This document shows, one piece after another, positions 15,772 through 20,354 of a stretch of DNA of 20,354 bases (within the stretch, counting starts at the first letter, position 1; each line of letters starts with the position of its first letter). The stretch covers positions 1 through 20,354 of the forward strand of contig JAZSMT010000002.1 in assembly GCA_045536025.1 (NCBI GenBank), in the 5' to 3' direction. Made by a program: the position numbers and the translations under genes. This DNA is from HGM11412 sp045536025 (GTDB taxonomy: Bacteria > Bacillota > Clostridia > Christensenellales > Borkfalkiaceae). Below the pieces are notes generated by a model, which made no database searches, was not told where the DNA came from, and saw nothing but the letters and a program-made list of their open reading frames with translations.

Positions 15772-17013
15772 ATGAATCCGTTTGAACAATCAATAAAAAA
15801 CAAAATCAACTATTATTCACTTAAAGGCTTGGCTCTTAAAAGCTACGACAAGTACGAAACTATGCCGTACACCAAAACGCGCGTAATACTTATGAACGGC
15901 ACTGAGTTTGAATCCAACTGGTTTTACCACCAGTTTGCAAGACACTGTTCAAATAACGACTTACGACGTGAAATTTCGGCAATAAGGCGGTCTGAACAGC
16001 AACAGCAAAAACGCATTTCGTCGCTAAAACCCGTCAACGAAAGTATACTTGAAACTACCCTATCATATGAACAGCTTGCCGTTGATTTAACTGCAATACT
16101 TGCTAAACGCGAGAAAGATTTTACTGTAAAAAACCAGCTTGACTTTGCCCTGCTTGAGGACTTTGACCATCTATACCGCTTTACCGATTTGCTTTATATG
16201 GACGAGCGCGAAAGCTATAAAAACCTAATCGGCAGTTACACTGAGGTAATGCCTGGTAGACCTACCGTTGCCGAGCACCGCCACCCTTTTGACGATATAA
16301 GAAAGCCTATCAACAATTACCTTTCAGACCCCTTAACTAAACTCCACGTTAACATTATAACGGCAGCGGAACAGCAAACGATGAACTATTATATGAACGT
16401 TGGTAGTTTTTATCGCAATCAGTTAGGTAGAAATTTGTTTGCCGAAATTGCTATGATTGAGGAAGAGCACGTTTCGGGCTACGAAAGCTTGAAAGACCCC
16501 AATTCCACTTGGCTTGAGTGCGCGCTTATGCACGAGTATACCGAGTGCTATTTGTATTATTCGTGCTACAAAGACGAGACGGACGAAAATATTAAAAACG
16601 TGTGGCTATCTCATTTTGAGGACGAGCTTACTCACCTTAAAAAGATTGCCGAACTACTTTATAGATACGAGGGCAAGCATTACGAAGAGGTTTTAATTAC
16701 GCTTGATTTCCCCGACCTACTTTCGTTTAAAGAAAACAAGGCGTATATTAGAGAGGTTTTAAAAAATATCCGATTAACGTCGCAAAACGAAAACTACGTT
16801 GAGGTTAGCTCGCTTAAATCAAACAACACCTTTGAACAATATCAAAAATCAGTAGTTAAAAATCCGCTTGGTGCGCCCAGCCACAAGGTTATTGATAAGT
16901 ATATCAATAAATTCGGCGAGGACTTACGATACGAAACAGCACCCCACCCCGAAAAAGCGCTTAGGGATAGAAAGAAAGATAATATTGAGATAGGAAGAGT
17001 AAAAAATGCTTAG
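15772..17013 (+). CDS. Uncharacterised protein with a ferritin-like di-iron domain
   Basis: I do not recognise this 413-residue protein as a named family. Its middle part has the four-helix di-iron pattern of the ferritin-like superfamily: E200 (TAAEQQT), E230-x-x-H233 (MIEEEH), E255 or E259 (MHEYTECY), and E285-x-x-H288 (EDELTHLKK), with spacing typical of E, ExxH, E, ExxH. The first 190 residues have a weaker echo (YEQ at 99-101, LLEDFDH at 127-133 with D130-x-x-H133), so a degenerate first bundle is possible. The tail from 340 is charged and looks disordered. No signal peptide or membrane segment is seen, so it is probably cytoplasmic. The ATG at 15772 has GGAGGG just upstream; the ATG at 15760 overlaps that site. 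It is the only clear plus-strand gene here, monocistronic, ending inside its terminator. Metal binding and activity are inference. Confidence 0.8.
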   Translation: MNPFEQSIKNKINYYSLKGLALKSYDKYETMPYTKTRVILMNGTEFESNWFYHQFARHCSNNDLRREISAIRRSEQQQQKRISSLKPVNESILETTLSYEQLAVDLTAILAKREKDFTVKNQLDFALLEDFDHLYRFTDLLYMDERESYKNLIGSYTEVMPGRPTVAEHRHPFDDIRKPINNYLSDPLTKLHVNIITAAEQQTMNYYMNVGSFYRNQLGRNLFAEIAMIEEEHVSGYESLKDPNSTWLECALMHEYTECYLYYSCYKDETDENIKNVWLSHFEDELTHLKKIAELLYRYEGKHYEEVLITLDFPDLLSFKENKAYIREVLKNIRLTSQNENYVEVSSLKSNNTFEQYQKSVVKNPLGAPSHKVIDKYINKFGEDLRYETAPHPEKALRDRKKDNIEIGRVKNA

Positions 17014-17032
17014 CAACTGCTAAGCATTTTTT
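17001..17032 (+). terminator. Terminator of the ferritin-like gene
   Basis: Stem ATGCTTAGC/GCTAAGCAT with loop AACT, extended by A and T runs into a nearly perfect palindrome. The stop codon TAG of the gene is part of the left arm. Confidence 0.9.
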
Positions 17033-17087
17033 AAGTTATATTTGCCTTATGGCAAGTTATATTTAGCCTCAAGGTTGAGTGATATTT
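17033..17087. repeat. Three short direct repeats RAGTKATATTT interspersed with small palindromes
   Basis: AAGTTATATTT at 17033-17043 and 17054-17064, and GAGTGATATTT at 17077-17087. The first two are separated by the palindrome GCCTTATGGC and the last two by AGCCTCAAGGTT. It lies directly after the terminator of the ferritin-like gene. No function can be assigned. Confidence 0.55.
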
Positions 17088-17132
17088 TTCAACTACGCCA
17101 AAAGGTTTATGGATTAGTTTTTATATAAAATT

Positions 17133-17159
17133 ACGGCTTAGCGAAATGCTAAGCCGTAT
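17133..17159. terminator. Second hairpin in the convergent spacer
   Basis: Perfect stem TACGGCTTAGC/GCTAAGCCGTA with loop GAAAT. Its flanking T and A runs are weak on both strands, so it may be a backup terminator for either direction or only a structural hairpin. The 490-base space between 17013 and 17504 has no gene I can support. It holds two terminators, the short repeats, this hairpin, an A/T-rich stretch at 17160-17231, the duplicated terminator block and repeat copy D. Confidence 0.5.
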
Positions 17160-17231
17160 TTACGTTATTCAAAAAATTTTGAATATACGTATTTTTTCTA
17201 ATATTGTCGAAAATTCCGTAAAAAACAAAGT

Positions 17232-17274
17232 TTTTGCATTAAAAAACTCTCGCCTAAATTAAACGAGAGTTTTT
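17232..17274 (-). terminator. Intrinsic terminator in a duplicated 43-bp block (copy 2)
   Basis: Same block as 8858-8900 with one base changed (C for T in the loop). Minus-strand stem and T run are intact. It lies 20 bases beyond repeat copy D, the same distance as at copy A. Confidence 0.75.
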
Positions 17275-17293
17275 ATTTGCTTTTCAAAATCTA

Positions 17294-17472
17294 TTTTAAG
17301 GCGTTAGAAACAAGCAGGACAAGGCGCCACATTTTTAGCGCAGAGATAGACCTTGTTAGTAACGTAGATTTTCAGAAATTTCTCTTTTTAATAGGGTTTT
17401 AAAAAACCATGGGATACTTCCGTCAACGACACGCAAAGAGGTGTTTACGATATACAATCACGTCGAATTAAA
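17294..17472. repeat. Diverged relative of the dispersed repeat, copy D (about 179 bp)
   Basis: The first 31 bases (TTTTAAGGCGTTAGAAACAA, then GCAGGACAAGG) agree closely with copies B and C, and the right end CGTCGAATTAAA resembles the right end of copy A. The interior is unrelated or strongly diverged and about 50 bases longer, though GGCGC and GCGC near 17323 and 17337 can pair, and ATAGACCTT recalls copy A. It is either a mosaic or an old copy carrying an insertion. Confidence 0.55.
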
Positions 17473-17475
17473 CTG

Positions 17476-17505
17476 AAAAATGCTTGGGAATTCCCAAGCA
17501 TTTTT
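17476..17505. terminator. Bidirectional terminator after the ECF component gene
   Basis: Perfect palindrome with arms AAAAATGCTTGGGAA and TTCCCAAGCATTTTT; it overlaps the stop codon of the leftward gene. The A and T runs on both sides suit either direction. Confidence 0.9.
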
Positions 17506-18019
17506 ATACGTTTGCCTTTTCTTTAATTTTTGTTAAAACTTTTACTATAGGCTTAAAACCAACTATCATAAATATGGCGGTTGAAAGAAGGTGCACGGCG
17601 TAAAAATAAAGGCCTGCTATATAAACCGCACCAAAATTTACACCAAAAAACAAACAATTGAAAAACGAGGTTAAAACACCAAAAGATAATGTGTACAATA
17701 CAGCCGTTATAAAATACGGAACAAAGCTTTTAACTCCTAATTCTTTTAAAACGACAACGGTAATTGCAATCAAATTCCAATAAATATAATAACTTACTAT
17801 AACGTCGAGAGAGGGGGGATACAATATAACGTCGGCGGTGCAAAATATTAAAGATGCAATAACCCCGTCAAACCCAAAAACAAAGCAGAAAGCAACGAGT
17901 AACGTTGTAACCACCTCAACGTTCGGTATAAACGAAAGAGCAAATTTACCTACTACGAGTAGCGCGCCCATTACACCCGCAAAAGCAAGCCGTTTAGCTG
18001 AAAACTTTGATTTAAGCAT
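17504..18019 (-). CDS. ECF transporter S component, probably for a corrinoid
   Basis: Substrate-binding membrane subunit of an energy-coupling-factor importer; it would share the general EcfA/EcfA'/EcfT module encoded elsewhere. The 171-residue protein is almost wholly hydrophobic with five or six membrane segments between residues 10 and 158. It has a short basic N-terminus (KSKFSAKRLAFAGVMGALL), the IPNVEVVT segment at 31-38, and YPPS at 67-70, as in many vitamin S components. I chose the ATG at 18019; the longer frame starts with TTG and would deepen the overlap with the upstream gene. The overlap is 8 bases, so the pair is coupled. The specificity call rests on the cobalamin riboswitch and DUF4430 partner, not on the protein itself. 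Confidence 0.82.
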   Translation of the reverse strand: MLKSKFSAKRLAFAGVMGALLVVGKFALSFIPNVEVVTTLLVAFCFVFGFDGVIASLIFCTADVILYPPSLDVIVSYYIYWNLIAITVVVLKELGVKSFVPYFITAVLYTLSFGVLTSFFNCLFFGVNFGAVYIAGLYFYAVHLLSTAIFMIVGFKPIVKVLTKIKEKANV

Positions 18020-18587
18020 CTTTTCTTTCTTTGATTTTGGCAACTACGAACTGCGCCAATCCCGCCACTAAAATAACGCCCGCTATAGAAAATAGAATAA
18101 TAGCCGTTCTAACGTAACCGTCTTGCTCGCCCTTTCCTTTTAGGGTGTCGCTAACGACGTTCCAATTTTCGTCGTATTCGGTGTAGGAATACTTAAACTC
18201 TAAAACGTCCCCGTCACTTATGGTTTGAGTAGAAATACTAGACGCATAACCACCGTTTAAAGTATAGGTATAATAATATCCTTTAGTTTCGTCTTGCAAA
18301 ACGCCCTTAAGCGAGGTTATAAAAGCGCCGTACTCGCTATCTTTAGTAACGAGCTTGAGGTCGTAGATATCGTTATACTGCTCAAGAACACCTAAAACGG
18401 TCGTTTCGTCGGTAGTTAAAACGTATTCGTAAGAATTATCCGCATAGTTAATTTTAAGCGTGATTTCTTTTTCGCCCGCAACGGGTTTGGGCATTACGCC
18501 CAAAAAGTACACGAGCGACATAACTATAGCAATAATAACCGAGCCTAATAAAAGTAAAAAATTAGTGTTTTTAAGCAATTTTTTCAT
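18012..18587 (-). CDS. Membrane-anchored DUF4430 (transcobalamin C-terminal-like) protein
   Basis: The 191-residue protein has an N-terminal membrane segment (about residues 8-30), an outside domain, and a C-terminal membrane segment (about 160-183) with a basic cytoplasmic end. The outside domain matches DUF4430: TTVLGVLEQYNDIYDLKL near 62-79, then YYYTYTLNGGYASSIS at 104-119 and ISDGDVLEFKYS at 123-134. DUF4430 resembles the C-terminal domain of intrinsic factor and transcobalamin, which bind cobalamin. Inference: it captures or presents a corrinoid to the ECF component encoded next, with which it overlaps. The ATG at 18587 (MKKLLK) is preceded by AAGGGG, which lies in a riboswitch hairpin. 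A start at 18635 would lie inside the riboswitch. Confidence 0.85.
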   Translation of the reverse strand: MKKLLKNTNFLLLLGSVIIAIVMSLVYFLGVMPKPVAGEKEITLKINYADNSYEYVLTTDETTVLGVLEQYNDIYDLKLVTKDSEYGAFITSLKGVLQDETKGYYYTYTLNGGYASSISTQTISDGDVLEFKYSYTEYDENWNVVSDTLKGKGEQDGYVRTAIILFSIAGVILVAGLAQFVVAKIKERKDA

Positions 18588-18594
18588 AAGAAAA

Positions 18595-18777
18595 CCCCTT
18601 TTTTTCGGACGGAAAAAAGGGGTGCTTGCACTCAAGTTACCTCACGCTCTCCTCTGCCCGAAAACGTTTTGATAGTTTCGTTATACCCAAGGCATTCCGA
18701 CTTGATTGCTATATTGCAAAGTTACGGTAATGACTGTTGCCGTGGACTTTCACCACAATTCCCCTTGAAAGGTATAA
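18595..18777 (-). promoter_or_regulatory. Cobalamin riboswitch controlling the DUF4430-ECF operon
   Basis: Read on the minus strand, the conserved blocks appear in order: GGGGAA, GGTGAAAGTCC (about 18743-18753), CAACAGTCA, ACCGTAAC, and the B12-box-like AGTCGGAATGCC (about 18691-18702). The closing stem P1 pairs TTATACC (18771-18777) with GGTATAA (18681-18687), and P2 pairs CAAGG with CCTTG. The core is compact, without a large peripheral extension, which suits the short class II type. TTACC in the core (18726-18730) can pair with GGTAA downstream (18637-18641), like the L5-L13 kissing contact. The expression platform is a hairpin at 18595-18622 whose CCCC arm covers the AAGGGG ribosome binding site; the trailing TTTT means it could also act as a terminator. 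Expected effect: repression when cobalamin is plentiful. Confidence 0.88.
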
Positions 18778-18793
18778 TATATCGATTGATTTT

Positions 18794-18822
18794 ATTTTAA
18801 TTTGCAATTTCTTAAACGTCAA
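18794..18822 (-). promoter_or_regulatory. Probable promoter of the riboswitch operon
   Basis: Minus-strand TTGACG (18817-18822) and TAAAAT (18794-18799) with 17-base spacing. The -35 box lies in the right arm of the glyA terminator hairpin, so the two signals share bases. Confidence 0.6.
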
Positions 18823-18837
18823 GCACTTTACTTGACG
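18817..18837 (-). terminator. Probable terminator of glyA
   Basis: Stem CGTCAAG/CTTGACG with a 7-base loop, 6 bases after the glyA stop, followed by a short TTT on the minus strand. Weak U run, so termination may be incomplete. Confidence 0.6.
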
Positions 18838-18843
18838 CTTAAA

Positions 18844-20082
18844 TTAGTTTTCGTAAATGGGAAACTTTTCGCAAAGAGCTATTACGCTTTTTGTAATTTC
18901 TTCTTTCTTTTCTTCAAAGTTATAGGTAACGTCGTAGATAAACTCGGCAATCTTAAGCATTTCTTCCTTGCCAAAGCCTCTTTGTGTAACCGCAGGAGTT
19001 CCTATTCTAACACCGCTTGTAACGAACGGACTTTCAGGGTCGTTGGGAATAGCGTTTTTATTTAAGGTAATGTGAACTTCGTCAAGCCTTCTTTCAAGCT
19101 CTTTACCGGTTATTCCCGTGCCGATAAGGTCAACGAGCATTAAGTGGTTGTCCGTTCCGCCCGAAACGAGCTTAAAGCCCTTTTCAACAAGTGCTTTTGA
19201 AAGAGTTTGAGCGTTTTCAACTATTCTTCTTTGATATTCTTTAAATTCAGGGGTTAAAGCCTCGCCAAGGGCTACCGCCTTTGCAGCAATTATGTGCATT
19301 AACGGACCGCCTTGAGTTCCTGGAAATACTGCCTTATCTATTTGTTTTGCGTATTGTTCTTTACAAAGTATCATACCGCCACGAGGACCGCGAAGGGTTT
19401 TGTGAGTGGTGGTTGTAACAACGTCTGCATACGGAACGGGGTTTGGGTGCAAGCCTGCGGCTACTAAGCCTGCAATGTGCGCCATATCTACCATAAAGAA
19501 TGCGCCAACCTCGTCGGCAATCTCTCTAAACTTAGCAAAATCAATCTTTCTTGCATACGCGCTTGCGCCAGCTAAAATAAGCTTGGGCTTGTTTTCTATG
19601 GCAAGCTTTCTAATATTGTCGTAATCTAAAACTTGCTCGTCAGCGCTAACCTCGTAGGGAACGATGTTGAAATATTTACCCGAAATGTTAACGGGCGAAC
19701 CGTGTGATAAGTGGCCACCGTTAGCAAGAGATAAAGAAAGAACGGTATCGCCTGGGTTTAAAAGGGCAAAAAATACGGCAAGGTTTGCGTTAGCGCCACT
19801 GTGGGGTTGAACGTTTGCGTGCTCAGCACCGAATAATTTTTTAGCGCGCTCACGTGCGATATTTTCAACCTCGTCAACGTACACGCAACCACCGTAATAG
19901 CGCTTGCCAGGATAACCCTCGGCGTATTTGTTGGTAAGAACGGTGCCTGCTGCAAGAAGCACAGCCTCGCTAACGATATTTTCAGATGCGATAAGCTCAA
20001 TGTTTTGTTGTTGGCGCTTAAGCTCGCGCTCAACTGAGGCGTAAACCTCACCGTCTAAACTCTTTAATTTATCAAAAAACAT
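18844..20082 (-). CDS. glyA: Serine hydroxymethyltransferase
   Basis: PLP enzyme that converts serine and tetrahydrofolate to glycine and methylene-tetrahydrofolate, the main one-carbon source. At 412 residues it has the normal bacterial length. IELIASENIVS lies at 28-38, NKYAEGYPGKRYYGG at 51-65, NVQPHSGANAN at 90-100, MVDMAHIAGLVAAG at 197-210, and the PLP lysine K228 in TTTTHKTLRGPRGG. The ATG at 20082 has GAGG 7-10 bases upstream and its own promoter. It is monocistronic, bounded by a terminator on each side. No T-box, glycine riboswitch or other leader structure is seen in its short 5' region. Confidence 0.98.
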   Translation of the reverse strand: MFFDKLKSLDGEVYASVERELKRQQQNIELIASENIVSEAVLLAAGTVLTNKYAEGYPGKRYYGGCVYVDEVENIARERAKKLFGAEHANVQPHSGANANLAVFFALLNPGDTVLSLSLANGGHLSHGSPVNISGKYFNIVPYEVSADEQVLDYDNIRKLAIENKPKLILAGASAYARKIDFAKFREIADEVGAFFMVDMAHIAGLVAAGLHPNPVPYADVVTTTTHKTLRGPRGGMILCKEQYAKQIDKAVFPGTQGGPLMHIIAAKAVALGEALTPEFKEYQRRIVENAQTLSKALVEKGFKLVSGGTDNHLMLVDLIGTGITGKELERRLDEVHITLNKNAIPNDPESPFVTSGVRIGTPAVTQRGFGKEEMLKIAEFIYDVTYNFEEKKEEITKSVIALCEKFPIYEN

Positions 20083-20116
20083 AAATTTCCTCTAATAAAA
20101 TTTTATTAACATTAAA

Positions 20117-20145
20117 AGTATACTATTTATTTCATATAAAGTCAA
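20117..20145 (-). promoter_or_regulatory. Promoter of glyA
   Basis: Minus-strand TTGACT (20140-20145) and TATACT (20117-20122) with 17-base spacing, giving a 5' leader of roughly 25-30 nt. Confidence 0.85.
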
Positions 20146-20185
20146 AGCAAATTGCAAATTATTTGAAAGTATTTTTCTAGGTATG

Positions 20186-20215
20186 AAAAAACCCCCGTTT
20201 GTTTCCAAACGAGAG
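20186..20215 (-). terminator. Intrinsic terminator beyond repeat copy E
   Basis: Minus-strand stem CTCTCGTTTG with CAAACGGGGG, loop of 4, then a run of six T. Two of the ten pairs are U-G wobbles, which hold only in the minus-strand RNA. It ends the transcript of whatever gene lies off the right edge. The left arm shares ACTCTCGTTT with the terminators at 8858-8900 and 17232-17274. Confidence 0.8.
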
Positions 20216-20247
20216 TTTATTGTTAAAATCAAGCCTATTACAACTAT

Positions 20248-20354
20248 TTTTAAGACGTTAGTTGCAAGTATATCAAGGCTCGCGACGTTTACGGGGTGAG
20301 ATTGACCTTTTTGGTCATCGAAGTCCAAATGCTTTTCAGTAAACGACGCATAAC
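20248..20354. repeat. Dispersed palindromic intergenic repeat, copy E (cut by window edge)
   Basis: Begins TTTTAAGACGTTAGTTGCAA and keeps CAAGGCTCGC, but the interior differs from B and C. It still folds: GCGACGTTTAC (20282-20292) pairs with GTAAACGACGC (20339-20349) with a single A-A mismatch, and GAT-T-GACC, loop TTTTT, GGTC-ATC (20300-20319) replaces the CAC-T-AACC hairpin of B and C. The right terminal repeat is expected just past 20354. Confidence 0.75.

Noticed and set aside
18785..18800. A TATATT/TTATAC sequence as the -10 box of the riboswitch operon
   Set aside because: It overlaps the P1 stem of the riboswitch and has no -35 box at proper spacing; TTGACG with TAAAAT further upstream fits better.
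20083..20180. Leader riboswitch or T-box for glyA
   Set aside because: The promoter lies so near the gene that the leader is about 25-30 nt, too short for any such structure.
20092..20328. Minus-strand ORF of 78 residues upstream of glyA
   Set aside because: It runs through repeat copy E, a terminator and the glyA promoter, and its composition is low-complexity; no protein family is recognisable.
8921..20354. CRISPR array
   Set aside because: Copies are kilobases apart with genes between them, of about 127 bp, and there are no regular spacers or cas genes.
1..20354. tRNA or rRNA genes, prophage or transposase genes
   Set aside because: I found no cloverleaf with a TTCGANNC-type arm, no rRNA-like sequence, and no transposase, integrase or phage structural motif on either strand.

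Overview
The window reads as chromosomal DNA from a Firmicute, most likely an uncultured member of Clostridia. The indications are moderate-to-low GC, a PyrR-controlled pyr operon with the PyrD/PyrK-type dihydroorotate dehydrogenase, a yqzL-recO pair, pyruvate phosphate dikinase, an ECF-type vitamin transporter component, AGGAGG-like ribosome binding sites and U-run terminators. The exact lineage cannot be fixed from the sequence. Almost every gene lies on the minus strand; the only convincing plus-strand gene is at 15772-17013.

Layout, low to high coordinate. 1-8700 is one pyrimidine operon, transcribed leftward from a consensus promoter at 8672-8700 through a PyrR attenuator leader: pyrR, pyrC, carB, pyrK, pyrD, pyrF, pyrE and pyrB (pyrB runs off the left edge). 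Together they make UMP from carbamoyl phosphate and aspartate, but carA, which usually precedes carB, is absent from this cluster. 8701-10143 holds the stump of an XRE-type regulator, a hemolysin III/PAQR membrane protein, and two copies of a dispersed repeat. 10144-14025 holds ppdK, recO and the small gene yqzL. 14026-15635 is an eda-kdgK operon for 2-keto-3-deoxygluconate catabolism. 15772-17013 encodes an unrecognised 413-residue protein with a canonical ferritin-like di-iron pattern. 17504-18777 is a cobalamin-riboswitch-controlled pair (DUF4430 protein plus ECF S component), probably for corrinoid uptake. 18844-20082 is glyA.

The structure least explained by ordinary genes is a family of imperfect palindromes of about 126-129 bp, found in five intergenic spaces (8921-9046, 10007-10135, 13874-14000, a diverged relative at 17294-17472, and 20248-20354 cut by the window edge). 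They have terminal inverted repeats of the form TTTTAAGnCGTTAnAAAC, a conserved GGCTCGC block (GGCGCCA in the diverged copy), and an internal U-loop hairpin whose stem changes in a compensatory way between copies. All lie in the same orientation downstream of minus-strand genes. Four of the five are followed, in the direction of transcription, by an intrinsic terminator, and two of those terminators are a 43-bp block identical at 42 positions. This looks like an ERIC-like or MITE-like transcribed intergenic element with conserved RNA structure.
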